Source of the DNA: Caballeronia glebae
Lineage (GTDB): Bacteria; Pseudomonadota; Gammaproteobacteria; Burkholderiales; Burkholderiaceae
Assembly (NCBI RefSeq): GCF_001545035.1
Contig: NZ_FCOJ02000033.1
Location: forward strand, 17,209 to 81,208
Reading direction: 5' to 3'
DNA: 64,000 nucleotides
This document shows positions 44,795 to 53,682 of this stretch, in pieces; positions within the stretch are counted from its first letter, which is position 1, and each line of letters begins with the position of its first letter. Both the position numbers and the translations under genes were made by a program. The notes under the pieces were generated by a model. That model had not been told where the DNA came from. It ran no database searches and worked only from the letters and a program-made list of their open reading frames with translations.

Positions 44795-45435
44795 GACAGT
44801 CTCCTGCGGTCATGGTGGCGCACCCACTGCGAAAGCGGGAAGCACACGACGAAATAGATGAGTGCGACGAGTCCGTAAATCTCGACCGGCTTGCCGATGC
44901 GATCGACGATCGCCTGGCCGCCGTGCATCAGTTCGGACATGCCGATCATGCTGACGATCGACGTGTCCTTGATCAGCGAAAGATATTGTCCGATGAGCGG
45001 CGGCAGCACGATCCTGCCGGTCTGCGGCAACGCGACGAACGCGAAAGCCTGCGTGCGCGACATACCGAGAATCTGCGAGACTTCCCACTGGCCCTTCGGC
45101 ACCGCTTCGATCCCGGCGCGGAATACTTCGGCGATATACGCGCCCTGATAGACGCTCAGGCCGATCACGCCGGCGGCGAACACATCGATCGCATAGCCGA
45201 AGTACGAGACGCCGAAGTAGATGAACATCAGCGTGATCAGCACGGGCGTGCCGCGAAACAACTCGGTATAGAGTCGCGCGATCCGGTCGGTGCCCCACGG
45301 CCCGAACGATCGCAACACGGCGGCAAAGAGGCCGATCAGCGTGCCGCCGACGATCGATGCGATGGACAGCAGCAACGTCGTCACCAGACCTTGCAGCAGG
45401 ACCGACAGACTGGTTCTCAGCAATTCAATTGACAT
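44791..45435 (-). CDS. polar amino acid ABC transporter permease (HisM/GltK type)
   Basis: A 214-residue permease of the HisMQ family with four to five membrane segments. The EAA loop region reads YIAEVFRAGIEAVPKGQWEV. It is coupled to the ATPase by a GTGA overlap and lies 21 bases downstream of the second permease gene. CCGGAG precedes the ATG at 45435. Confidence 0.92.
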   Translation of the reverse strand: MSIELLRTSLSVLLQGLVTTLLLSIASIVGGTLIGLFAAVLRSFGPWGTDRIARLYTELFRGTPVLITLMFIYFGVSYFGYAIDVFAAGVIGLSVYQGAYIAEVFRAGIEAVPKGQWEVSQILGMSRTQAFAFVALPQTGRIVLPPLIGQYLSLIKDTSIVSMIGMSELMHGGQAIVDRIGKPVEIYGLVALIYFVVCFPLSQWVRHHDRRRLS

Positions 45436-45456
45436 GATCCGACTCCGGTTCGGGCA

Positions 45457-46173
45457 TCAGGCGCGATTGGCGCGGCGCAACGCGAAACCGCCGAAGCGTG
45501 CGCGCGGCCGGACGATCAGAGGCGGATGAAACATGCGCGCGCCGAGCTGGCCCGCGATCCACGAGAGCACGTTGCTCAGCACCAGATACGCGACGAGCAC
45601 GACCGAGAACGTCTGGATGTAAAGCAGCGTGCGCGCGTTGACGACGGTCGCGGTGCCCGTCAGTTCGGGCAGAGCGATCGCGGACAACAACGACGTGCCG
45701 AGCAATAGCTGAATTAGATAGTTGACGATCGCCGGATAGACCGCGCGCGCGGCCTGCGGCAATACGATCTCGGTGAAGATCTGTCCGCGTTCGAGGCCGA
45801 GAATGCCCGCGGCTTCGAGCTGCCCGCGCGGCACCGACTGAATGCCCGCGCGAAACACTTCCGACAGATACGCGCCGACGTTGAGACCGAGCGCGATCAC
45901 GCCGGCCCAGTACGCATCGAGAGAAATGCCCGCCGACGGCAAGCCGAAGAACACGATGAATATCTGCAGGAGAACCGGCGTATTGCGGATGACTTCGACA
46001 TAGGCCCGCGCGATGAACCGGATCGCGGCCAGCGGCGACATGCTCGCCAGCGCCGCCAGCAAACCGAGCAACACCGACAACACGAACGCGAGAAGCGTCA
46101 CCTGCAGCGTCAGCCAGCCGGCTTTCAGGAACTCGGGGACATAGCCCCACAAGGTCAGCCACTCGTAGCTCAT
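45457..46173 (-). CDS. polar amino acid ABC transporter permease (HisQ/GltJ type)
   Basis: A 238-residue permease of the HisMQ family. The EAA region reads YLSEVFRAGIQSVPRGQLEA. The C-terminal tail (RARFGGFALRRANRA) is basic and cytoplasmic. GCGGAGG precedes the ATG at 46173. It forms a heterodimer with the following permease, as is usual in PAAT importers. Confidence 0.92.
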   Translation of the reverse strand: MSYEWLTLWGYVPEFLKAGWLTLQVTLLAFVLSVLLGLLAALASMSPLAAIRFIARAYVEVIRNTPVLLQIFIVFFGLPSAGISLDAYWAGVIALGLNVGAYLSEVFRAGIQSVPRGQLEAAGILGLERGQIFTEIVLPQAARAVYPAIVNYLIQLLLGTSLLSAIALPELTGTATVVNARTLLYIQTFSVVLVAYLVLSNVLSWIAGQLGARMFHPPLIVRPRARFGGFALRRANRA

Positions 46174-46224
46174 TTGAGCCTCCGCATCGTTCCGGTCTCA
46201 AGCGATATCGACATCACGTCTTCC

Positions 46225-47073
46225 TCAGAACGGCGGGTTGAGCGGGAAGTGCGGATCGGTGCCGAACCACTTCTTGTAGAGCTGGGCGTTGAGCTTCGAC
46301 GCGTTGATGTTGAAGAGGAACAGGTTCAGATAGTTGAGCCACGCCTGATCGCCGGCCTTCACACCGAAGGCGTTGTATTCGAGTGGCACGAGTGCTTCGT
46401 TCGTGACGGTCAGTTCGGGATCGAGCTTCGCCTGATACGCGAGGAAGTTGTTGTCCTCGATCATCGCGTCCGCCTGACCTTGCTTGACGGCCAGGATCGC
46501 GGCCTGCGAGCTGTCGTATTCCTGGATCTTGATCGGGATGTTCAGCGAGCGGACCTCATCGCCGTTGGTCGAGCCCTTCACGGTCGCGATCGTGCGGTTG
46601 CCCATGTCCTTGACGGACTGAATGCCGCTGCTCTTCTTGACCAGCAGCGCCTCGCTCGCGACGACATACGGCGTCGTGAATTCGATGACTTTCGCGCGCT
46701 CCAGGTTGCGCGTGAAGTTGCAGAACACGACGTCGACCTTGCTCGTCTGCAGGTTCGGAATGCGGTTCGCGCTCGTCGTGTTCACCACTTCGAGCTTCAC
46801 GCCCATCTGTTTGGCGAGTTCCTTGGCCAGATCGACGTCGTAGCCATCGGGCTGACCGTTCTTGTCGTAGAAACCGAACGGCGCGAAGGTCAGGCAGTCG
46901 CCGACCCGCAAAGTCCCCCGCTGCAGCACGGCCCGAAGCGTCGAGGAACCTGCAGCCGCGCTAGCGCCGCCGCTTTCGGCCGGCGTGGAAACCTTGGTGC
47001 ACGCTGACAACGCCAGCGCCCCGGCGATGACGAACAGAGAAACAGTTCTGGCGCCTATGTTCGAGAGTTTCAT
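46225..47073 (-). CDS. amino acid ABC transporter substrate-binding lipoprotein
   Basis: A 282-residue family 3 binding protein. The lipobox LSAC follows the signal VSLFVIAGALA, so the protein is probably lipid-anchored. LRVGDCLTFAPFGFYDKNGQ, GYDVDLAKELAKQMGV and VVFCNFTRNLERAKVIEF are the ligand-site blocks of the HisJ/GlnH fold. It is the first gene of the transporter operon. Ligand: a polar amino acid, not further defined. Confidence 0.92.
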   Translation of the reverse strand: MKLSNIGARTVSLFVIAGALALSACTKVSTPAESGGASAAAGSSTLRAVLQRGTLRVGDCLTFAPFGFYDKNGQPDGYDVDLAKELAKQMGVKLEVVNTTSANRIPNLQTSKVDVVFCNFTRNLERAKVIEFTTPYVVASEALLVKKSSGIQSVKDMGNRTIATVKGSTNGDEVRSLNIPIKIQEYDSSQAAILAVKQGQADAMIEDNNFLAYQAKLDPELTVTNEALVPLEYNAFGVKAGDQAWLNYLNLFLFNINASKLNAQLYKKWFGTDPHFPLNPPF

Positions 47074-47106
47074 GAGCAGGTCCTAGTCGAAAGGAGATTG
47101 ATAGGA

Positions 47107-47174
47107 GGAACCGGTTCCAGAACCGGCTCAAAGCGGAACACCGCGCGAACGGTTTGTGTCCGGTATATCGGACA
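47107..47174. promoter_or_regulatory. palindromes upstream of the amino acid transporter operon
   Basis: CCGGTTC CA GAACCGG (47111-47126) overlaps the 12-bp perfect palindrome GGAACCGGTTCC (47107-47118), 34 bases before the operon start. Further upstream TGTCCG-N6-CGGACA lies at 47157-47174. Their position suits operators for the IclR-type regulator of this cluster, but which is used is inference. Confidence 0.5.
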
Positions 47175-47453
47175 GACATCTGGCTAATCGGAATGATCGA
47201 AGTGTTGGATGAGAAAATTCCGAGCACAAGCGGCCCAAACCCCGATTGCACGGATTTTTTTGATCAGATAGGGACGCGACGGGGAATGCGGAATCACGCG
47301 ACCGGATGACGAGTGCGGATCGACCCGCTAGCAGCGAAGTCAGGTTTTCAAATCGATGGCGTTTCGAGGTTCGGCTGCGCGGCCAGACCCGGAAAAATCC
47401 GGGTCATGGCTTTCGATTTTTATTTCTCGCGAGCCTGAAGGCCGAGTCGAGAC
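47175..47453. other. intergenic region upstream of the amino acid transporter operon
   Basis: No gene. A hairpin (GACCCGG AAAAAT CCGGGTC, 47386-47405) with T-rich sequence to its right could end transcription on the plus strand or act with the convergent DUF4148-like gene; it is a weak terminator candidate. Confidence 0.4.
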
Positions 47454-47756
47454 TTATTGGCTGGCGCCAGCCCCGATGCCCGCCTTCTTCTGGGCGTTCT
47501 GCAAGTCCTGCGGATAGTTGGGATCGTTCGCGCGGCCCGGGCTATAGCCCGCGTCTTCAAGCTTCTTCAGCTCGGCGTTCTTCTTGGCGCGCGCCTGTTT
47601 TCGCGCGGCTTTTTTCTCGGCTTTCGTCATGGATGCGGCTTGCGTCGCGCCGGTTGCGGTCGAACCGGTATCCTGAGCATAGGAAAGCGAGGCCGCGGAT
47701 GCGCACGCCACGCTCATCAGGAATGACAAAGTAATGCTTGCTAGCTTCGTTCTCAC
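47454..47756 (-). CDS. small secreted DUF4148-like protein
   Basis: A 100-residue protein starting at GTG 47756 (CGGAGAATC upstream). A signal peptide (LASITLSFLMSVACASAA) is followed by a Lys/Ala-rich helix (KAEKKAARKQARAKKNAELK) and a KLEDAGYSPGRANDPNYPQD segment. This last part is like the DUF4148 pattern common in Burkholderiaceae periplasmic proteins. The function is unknown. An upstream ATG at 47792 would spoil the signal peptide. Confidence 0.7.
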   Translation of the reverse strand: MRTKLASITLSFLMSVACASAASLSYAQDTGSTATGATQAASMTKAEKKAARKQARAKKNAELKKLEDAGYSPGRANDPNYPQDLQNAQKKAGIGAGASQ

Positions 47757-47894
47757 GGTGATTCTCCGTTCGCCTGGAGGGCTTGCGTTCAAGGAAATAT
47801 AGGGCGTTCATTTCGGCACCGAGCGGTCCGAAAACATCGTGCGATACTCGCCGCGAAGTCATTCACTACGACATAATTTATCGGAAGCCAACGG

Positions 47895-48344
47895 ATGCAA
47901 ATCATCGTCGATGCCGACGCCTGCCCCGCCGTCGTGAAGGATATCCTCTTTCGCGCAGGCGCACGCACGAAGGTGAACGTGACGCTCGTCGCAAATCAAT
48001 TCCTTCGCACGCCGCCGTCGCCCTGGATACGCGCGATTCAGGTGCCCGCAGGTTTCGACGTGGCCGATGCGCGCATCGTCGAGATTGCGCAGGCGGGCGA
48101 TCTCGTCATCACGGCGGACATTCCGCTCGCCGCTTTGGTAATCGCAAAGGCCGCGTTCGCGCTCGATCCTCGTGGCGAATGGATGAGCGCGGAGAACATC
48201 GAAGAACGTCTGTCGATCCGCTCGATGATGGATCAGTTGCGCAGCTCCGGCGTACAAACGGGCGGGCCGCCGCCGTATGCGCCACGCGACGGCAAGAACT
48301 TCGCCGCGCAACTCGACCGGTTCCTCGCAAAAAAAAAGTCCTGA
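47895..48344 (+). CDS. YaiI/YqxD family protein (UPF0178)
   Basis: A 149-residue protein of the UPF0178 family, with a PIN/NYN-like nuclease fold suggested for the family. Diagnostic segments are IIVDADACPAVVKDILFRAG, then DLVITADIPLA and the C-terminal NFAAQLDRFL. The acidic residues in DADAC and TADIPLA would form a metal site. The biochemical role is unproven. The DsbA-like gene converges on it with a 29-base gap. Confidence 0.9.
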   Translation: MQIIVDADACPAVVKDILFRAGARTKVNVTLVANQFLRTPPSPWIRAIQVPAGFDVADARIVEIAQAGDLVITADIPLAALVIAKAAFALDPRGEWMSAENIEERLSIRSMMDQLRSSGVQTGGPPPYAPRDGKNFAAQLDRFLAKKKS

Positions 48345-48373
48345 TTGACGATGATTCGCGGCTCGCGCTCGCT

Positions 48374-49018
48374 TCAGGCATTCCCGCCGATGATTTTCCT
48401 GATCGCTTCTTCGAACGCCTCGGAAGGCTGACCGCCGCTCACCAGATACTTCCGGTCGAAGATGATCGCGGGTACCGACTGAATGCCGAGTTGCTGGAAC
48501 TCCCGCTCTTCCGCCCGCACCTCGTCGGCATACGCGCCGCTTTCCAGCACCGTGCGCGCCTCGGCAACATCGAGACCGACGCTTCGAGCCGCATCGATCA
48601 GCACGTCTGGATCGCTCGTATCCTTGCCTTCACCGTGATAAGCGCGCAGCAGCGCGAGCTTGAGCGGCAGTTGCTTGCCTTCGATGCGCGCCCAATGCAG
48701 CAGCCGATGCGCATCGAACGTGTTGTAGACCCAGTTGCGTTCGCCGAAAGCGAAGCCTTCACGCGCGCCGCGCTCGCGGATCGTCGCCTGCGTCTCGGCG
48801 ATCTGCTCCGGCGTGCGGCCGTACTTGCGGCCGAGATAATCGACGATGCGCTCGCCTTGCGGACTCATGTCCGGGTTCAGCTCGAACGGATGCAGCGTGA
48901 TGCGCGCATCGACGGTATCGCCGAGACGTTCCAGCGCGCGTTGCAGCGAAGAAAGGCCCACGGCGCACCACGGGCAGGCGATGTCGGAGACGAAGTCGAT
49001 TTCCAGAGTGCGTGACAT
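48374..49018 (-). CDS. DsbA family oxidoreductase (FrnE-like)
   Basis: A 214-residue thioredoxin-fold protein with a CPWC active site (DIACPWCAVG) and a large alpha-helical insertion. The cis-proline region is IQSVPAIIFDRKYLVSG. It belongs to the FrnE/DsbA-like cytoplasmic group and lacks a signal peptide. FrnE-type proteins act in disulfide exchange and oxidative stress. The ATG at 49018 fits the family N-terminus although no ribosome site is seen. Confidence 0.9.
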   Translation of the reverse strand: MSRTLEIDFVSDIACPWCAVGLSSLQRALERLGDTVDARITLHPFELNPDMSPQGERIVDYLGRKYGRTPEQIAETQATIRERGAREGFAFGERNWVYNTFDAHRLLHWARIEGKQLPLKLALLRAYHGEGKDTSDPDVLIDAARSVGLDVAEARTVLESGAYADEVRAEEREFQQLGIQSVPAIIFDRKYLVSGGQPSEAFEEAIRKIIGGNA

Positions 49019-49083
49019 GAGATTCGCAAGAATTTGTGTGAGACCGGAAAGGCTAGCGCAAATCGTTCGGGCCTGCTTTCGGC

Positions 49084-50019
49084 TCAGTCTCGCGCCGCTT
49101 TGCGTGTGTGCTTCGCGGCGTCCGCGAATAGATCGATGACCACGCCGCGCAGCCAGCGATTGCCTTCGTCGTGCTGCACGCGCGCGTGCCACAGCAGATG
49201 GATCGGCGCGGCGGGCAGCGTCGAAGGTAACGCGCGCAGGCTGAGCGAGAACGGCTGCGCCAGTTGCAACGCGAGTCGTTCCGGCACCGTGGCGATCAGA
49301 TCGGTGCGTTGCAGGATGTATCCGACGCTCATGAAGTGCGGCACGGTCAGTCGCACGCGACGCTGCACGCCGCGCCGCTTGAGCCAGTCATCGACCTGGC
49401 CGTGCCCCGTGCCGGCGGATACCACGACGAGATGTTCGGCTTCCCGCCAGGCCGCGAGCGTGAGCTGCGCATCTTCCAGCACGTGGCCGCGCCTGAACAG
49501 GCAGACATAGCGCTGATCGAACAGACGGCGCTGATAAAAGCCGCCCTTGAGTTGCGGCAATAGACCGATGGCGAGATCCACACGGCCGTCCGCCATTTCG
49601 TCGCTCAGATTGACGCCCGTGTCGCGAACGGTATTCAGCGCGATGCCGGGCGCGTCGTGCGAGAGCCGTTCGACCAGCGCGGGTAAAAAGACGACTTCGC
49701 CGATATCCGTCATACCGATCGTCATCGTGCCCGTGGCGCGCAGCGGATCGAATCCGGTCGCGGGATTGAGCGCGGCGTGCAGCGTCGCGAGCGCCTGTGA
49801 AACCGGCTCGGCGAGACGCAACGCGAACGGCGTCGGGACGACCCCGCCCGGCCCGCGCACGAACAACGGATCGCCGAGTTTCCGCCGCAGCTTGGCGAGC
49901 GCGTTGCTCACGCCGGGCTGACTCATGTTCATCTGCTCGGCGACGGTGGAAACGCGCCGCTCCTGCATCAGGCGCTGGAAAAGCAGCAGCAGATTCAGAT
50001 CGACATCGCTCAGTTCCAT
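49084..50019 (-). CDS. LysR family transcriptional regulator (NahR/DntR-like)
   Basis: A 311-residue LysR-type regulator: N-terminal helix-turn-helix (RRVSTVAEQMNMSQPGVSNA; LAKLRRKLGDPLFVR) and a periplasmic-binding-like effector domain. The style of the helix and the GTMTIGMTDIGEVVFLP start of the effector domain recall NahR/DntR/NagR. It is divergent from the flavin hydroxylase gene at 50139, its probable target. Confidence 0.9.
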   Translation of the reverse strand: MELSDVDLNLLLLFQRLMQERRVSTVAEQMNMSQPGVSNALAKLRRKLGDPLFVRGPGGVVPTPFALRLAEPVSQALATLHAALNPATGFDPLRATGTMTIGMTDIGEVVFLPALVERLSHDAPGIALNTVRDTGVNLSDEMADGRVDLAIGLLPQLKGGFYQRRLFDQRYVCLFRRGHVLEDAQLTLAAWREAEHLVVVSAGTGHGQVDDWLKRRGVQRRVRLTVPHFMSVGYILQRTDLIATVPERLALQLAQPFSLSLRALPSTLPAAPIHLLWHARVQHDEGNRWLRGVVIDLFADAAKHTRKAARD

Positions 50020-50070
50020 GATTCGGCCGTCTCGCTCTCATTGATTTTGGTGATGATGTTGATTCGTGCC

Positions 50071-50091
50071 ATTTTATTGTGAAATGAAAAT
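50071..50091. promoter_or_regulatory. candidate LysR box (T-N11-A)
   Basis: ATTTT at 50071-50075 and AAAAT at 50087-50091 make an inverted repeat with the T-N11-A spacing of LysR-type binding sites, centrally placed between the divergent regulator and hydroxylase genes. Confidence 0.5.
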
Positions 50092-50138
50092 CCGCTGCCG
50101 ACAATACGGACACCGATTCAAACACACGGAGACACATC

Positions 50139-51356
50139 ATGGAACGGCTGGATCTGAAGATTGCCATCGTCGGAGCGGGAATCGGCGGGCTCACGCTCGC
50201 ACTTGCGTTACGCGAACACGGCGTCGACGCACAGCTTTTCGAACAGACCGACGAGCTTCGCGAAGTCGGCGCGGCGGTTGCGCTGTCGGCGAACGCGACG
50301 CGCTTTTACGAACGCATGGGACTGCGCTCGGCCTTCGATGCGGTGTGCGCCGAAATTCCCGCGCTGATCTATCGCGACGGGCGCAGCGGCGAAGTCATCG
50401 GACAGCATCGCGGCGAGCCGAGCTATCGCGAGCAGTTCGGCGGTTCTTATTGGGGCGTACATCGCGCGGACTTGCAGGCGGTTTTGTCGAAGGCAGTCGG
50501 CGTCGAGCGCATCAATCTCAGCCATCGGCTGGTCGATCTCGTGCAGCATCCGGATCGTGTGAGTCTGAATTTCGCCAACGGCCGGCAGGTCGACGCCGAT
50601 CTCGTGATCGGCGCGGATGGCGCGCGCTCGATCACGCGGCGCTGGATGCTCGGCTACGACGACGCCCTGTACTCGGGCTGCTCGGGCTTTCGTGGCGTGG
50701 TGCCGGCCGGGCGCATGGATTTGCTGCCCGATCCCGAGGCCATCCAGTTCTGGATCGGTCCGCACGGTCATTTGCTTCACTATCCGATCGGCGATGAAGG
50801 CGATCAGAACTTTCTGCTTGTGGAGCGTCATCCGTCGCCGTGGCCGCCGCGCGAATGGGTCACGCCGGCGAGCGAAGGCGAGCAGTTACGCCTGTTCGAG
50901 AACTGGCATCCGGCGGTCGTGCAGATGATCACGGCGGTGCCTATCAGCCAGCGCTGGGGGCTGTTCCATCGGCCGCCGCTGGGACGCTGGAGCAAGGGAC
51001 GTGTGACGCTCATCGGCGATGCCGCTCACGCGCTGGTGCCGCATCACGGTCAGGGCGCCAATCAGTCGATCGAAGATGCCGTGGTTCTCGCCGCGCAACT
51101 GGCGAAGGCCGGTCCGGGCCGCTGGCGCGAGGGCCAGGAAGCCTACGAACGGCTGCGGCGCGGCCGCACGCGCAAGGTGCAATACGCGTCGATAACGACC
51201 GCGGACGTGTTGCATCTTCCGGACGGTCCCGAGGCGCAAGCGCGCAACGCGCGCCTTCGAGGGCGCGACAGCCTGATGCGTCACCTCGACTGGATTCACG
51301 ATTTCGACGCGCTCGAACAGGAGCCGAGCGAGCGTCAGGGCGGGACGTGGCTTTGA
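50139..51356 (+). CDS. FAD-dependent aromatic hydroxylase (salicylate / 3-hydroxybenzoate 6-hydroxylase-like)
   Basis: A 405-residue class A flavoprotein monooxygenase. The FAD motif is GAGIGGLTLALAL, the DG motif is DLVIGADGARS, and the GD motif is VTLIGDAAHALVPHHGQGAN. The whole set resembles salicylate and 3-hydroxybenzoate hydroxylases that use NAD(P)H and O2 to hydroxylate an aromatic acid. CGGAG precedes the ATG. The adjacent NahR-like regulator supports an aromatic acid substrate. No further catabolic genes are present. Confidence 0.9.
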   Translation: MERLDLKIAIVGAGIGGLTLALALREHGVDAQLFEQTDELREVGAAVALSANATRFYERMGLRSAFDAVCAEIPALIYRDGRSGEVIGQHRGEPSYREQFGGSYWGVHRADLQAVLSKAVGVERINLSHRLVDLVQHPDRVSLNFANGRQVDADLVIGADGARSITRRWMLGYDDALYSGCSGFRGVVPAGRMDLLPDPEAIQFWIGPHGHLLHYPIGDEGDQNFLLVERHPSPWPPREWVTPASEGEQLRLFENWHPAVVQMITAVPISQRWGLFHRPPLGRWSKGRVTLIGDAAHALVPHHGQGANQSIEDAVVLAAQLAKAGPGRWREGQEAYERLRRGRTRKVQYASITTADVLHLPDGPEAQARNARLRGRDSLMRHLDWIHDFDALEQEPSERQGGTWL

Positions 51357-51421
51357 TTCGTCGATGCGCGGTGAACGCCGGGAAAGCGAGTCGAGCGCCG
51401 TGTCGTTGAAGCGCTTTGTAT

Positions 51422-51451
51422 GTGCCCAATGCCGGTATCGGCATTGGGCAC
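51422..51451. terminator. bidirectional terminator hairpin between hydroxylase and rep genes
   Basis: GTGCCCAATGCCG GTAT CGGCATTGGGCAC is a perfect 13-bp stem with a 4-base loop, followed by CTTTAA on the plus strand and preceded by a similar short tract on the minus side. It lies between two convergent genes (stops at 51356 and 51524) and probably ends transcription from both. Confidence 0.75.
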
Positions 51452-51523
51452 TTTAACGGTGTGGGCTATTGAAGACCGTTAGTTGCAATTCACCTGATGA
51501 CGCATTAATCCCGCTTCGCGCTG

Positions 51524-52903
51524 TCAGTCCCTGCCCTTCGCGGTCCGCACCTTGTTGAACACGTACCCGGAGAATCCGTCTCTCAGATCGGGATATTTCT
51601 GAATGATGGTTTCGACGAGTTCGCCCGATGGATCGACGCCCAGTCTGCGCAGCGTCAGCTTTCCGGCGGGACTCGTCTTGTAAGTCCGCCGCCAGTCCTC
51701 GCGCTGCCGTGGCGTCGCGGCTTCGTACACTTCCCAGCCGCGACGAACTTCATCGACGATCCGGTTCTGGGCGTTCACGTCCTGAACCGCGACCTGCAAC
51801 GCTCGACGCGCCTCGGCCTGCTGCTTCGCTTCTGTGTCGCGTTGATCGGTCAGCGCCAGATTCTCCTGAATCTGGAGCATCTGACGCTCCGCATCCGAGA
51901 CGATCCAGCCTTCTTTCAGCGCTTTCATGAAAAAGCCCGCCGGACTCTTCGACACCTTGCCGAGCTTGAGGCTGAAACGCGTGCGCTCGATTGCCTGCTC
52001 CAGACGTTCGTCGGTGAAGGTATCCCGGTCGGAAGCGATCTGATTGAATTGCGCGCTGGATAGACCGATTTCCTGCTTCAGCGTCTGATACAGCGACTGC
52101 GCGTGCTCGTGCGTATGAAGCAGGCGCTCGGCCATCTCCTTGCGCGCGACGCGAAAACGCATGCGCCCGATCTTGCGCGAACCCGGCTCATTGCGCGTCT
52201 CGTAAGACAAGGAAAGATCGGACACCTCATTGATCTGGTCCACTGCCGGTGCGAGCCAGTCGCGCTTGAAGTACTTGAATTCCTGTGCCTTCGCGCCCAT
52301 CGTGCCCTGCCATGCACGCAGCTCTTCGAGTGTGAACCAATCGGTTACGCCGTCGGTCGCGTACGGAAGAAGATGGTCGTACATCACGCGTGCATAGCTG
52401 AGCGTGAAAAGCGAAGTTATGCGCAAGCTCAGCCAGTGAGATTTCCCCGGGCCACGAATGATTCCGATGAGATCGGGCGGGACACGGAACTGAAAACGGC
52501 CGCCCACGTACGAGATACGTCCAATCAGTTGCACCGATCCGAAAGGTTTGGACCCGTCGGCGTCGGCATCAGCGGTTGCCTGAATAAGCGCCCTCTGCGC
52601 CTCCGTGATCACCTGCTCCAGATGCGCGTTATTCCGACTCGAATAGCGCATGAGCCACTTGAAATAGTCCAGTTCGACGTCGTACAGATCGTGAACCTTT
52701 TCTTCCTGCGCGACGATGAAATACGCCGCGTCGATCAGACGACGAGCCGACACGCCAAGATCGACGATGCGGATAAGGACGTTCTTGCGCGAAAAGCCGA
52801 TGTCCGACCGGGCAGCTTCGAGGGGCAAGCCTTGAGCATTCGCATCGTCGAATAGCGCCAGCGCCAGTTGTCTGGACGTGGCCACCTGCCCTGCTGTCGT
52901 CAT
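51524..52903 (-). CDS. replication initiator protein (Rep_3-like)
   Basis: A 459-residue protein of the type found beside parAB on Burkholderiaceae secondary replicons. It has two winged-helix-like regions, for example SLRITSLFTLSYARVMYDHL and LPYATDGVTDWFTLEELR. A helical C-terminal region (LTDQRDTEAKQQAEARRALQ) follows. It should bind the nearby repeats and start replication of this replicon. The ATG at 52903 has CGGAG; the frame extends 28 codons upstream but without a ribosome site. It is divergent from parA, with the repeat region between. The match to the Rep_3 superfamily is by style rather than by a sharp motif. Confidence 0.8.
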   Translation of the reverse strand: MTTAGQVATSRQLALALFDDANAQGLPLEAARSDIGFSRKNVLIRIVDLGVSARRLIDAAYFIVAQEEKVHDLYDVELDYFKWLMRYSSRNNAHLEQVITEAQRALIQATADADADGSKPFGSVQLIGRISYVGGRFQFRVPPDLIGIIRGPGKSHWLSLRITSLFTLSYARVMYDHLLPYATDGVTDWFTLEELRAWQGTMGAKAQEFKYFKRDWLAPAVDQINEVSDLSLSYETRNEPGSRKIGRMRFRVARKEMAERLLHTHEHAQSLYQTLKQEIGLSSAQFNQIASDRDTFTDERLEQAIERTRFSLKLGKVSKSPAGFFMKALKEGWIVSDAERQMLQIQENLALTDQRDTEAKQQAEARRALQVAVQDVNAQNRIVDEVRRGWEVYEAATPRQREDWRRTYKTSPAGKLTLRRLGVDPSGELVETIIQKYPDLRDGFSGYVFNKVRTAKGRD

Positions 52904-52956
52904 TCCGTCTCCGTACTCGGCGCTGGTTTGTTCTTCGAGCGGTACGTTAACGGCTG

Positions 52957-53399
52957 CAAGGTGAGCTGTCAACACAAAGCACCTCACCTTGCGCAGCTGC
53001 GGACACAGAAAACCTCACCTTGCTCGGCTCTCTTCACAACTTTCCTCACCATTCGCGTCGAGAGCCCTCACCTTGGGTGCCACTTCGGCTCACCTTCGCG
53101 GGGTAAACACAGCACCTTCGCGCTCAATCAACAGCACCTCGGGCACAGTCCGCCTCACCTTACGAACGTAAGTGCTTGATCTTGTTGCAACGCATGCCTT
53201 CCGTTAGTGGTGGTTGGTCTTGTTGTTTACAAAATAAACTAACAAACCAGTCGCCTTCAGATTGGAGAGCCAGCAATGCTGCGAAGCTGGGCGTTGATCT
53301 CGTTGCCGGGTTTTCGGGACTTCCTTTGGTGAGGTGAATTGTGCTTTGCCGCTGGGCGGGGCGTTCATCCACGGTGTGCCTCTCCACAGAGGTGAGGTG
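52957..53399. repeat. iteron-like CTCACCTTG repeats, probable replication origin
   Basis: CTCACCTTG or close variants occur at 52983-52991, 53014-53022, 53067-53075, 53089-53097 (CTCACCTTC) and 53154-53162 (CTCACCTTA), with a degenerate copy at 53045-53053. An inverted copy CAAGGTGAG is at 52957-52965, and GGTGAGGTG occurs at 53328-53336 and 53391-53399. The array lies between the rep and parA genes and is followed by AT-rich DNA (53220-53250, 53480-53530). This is the usual plan of an iteron-type origin bound by its initiator. I found no strict DnaA box. Confidence 0.75.
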
Positions 53400-53682
53400 T
53401 TTTGTGATGGGACTTTGATCGACTCGGTGTTTGATTGGACTGAGAGTCCCGTTAACTCGCTCAATCAACCTCGACGACTACGTTGTTAACCGACGTAAGC
53501 GGTTGATAAATAGCAGTTTTCGATGGCTTCGCGTAGTCGTCCGCAAATTTCAATCAATTCCAATAGCCATTCGTCACTGCGACGAGTATTCTACGGTTCG
53601 ACATCTGGTTACACCAAAACCGTGGAAACATCGCTGAGCGTGTAGAAAACGCCTCACCGTGGACTAAGAAGGAAGCGCCCGA

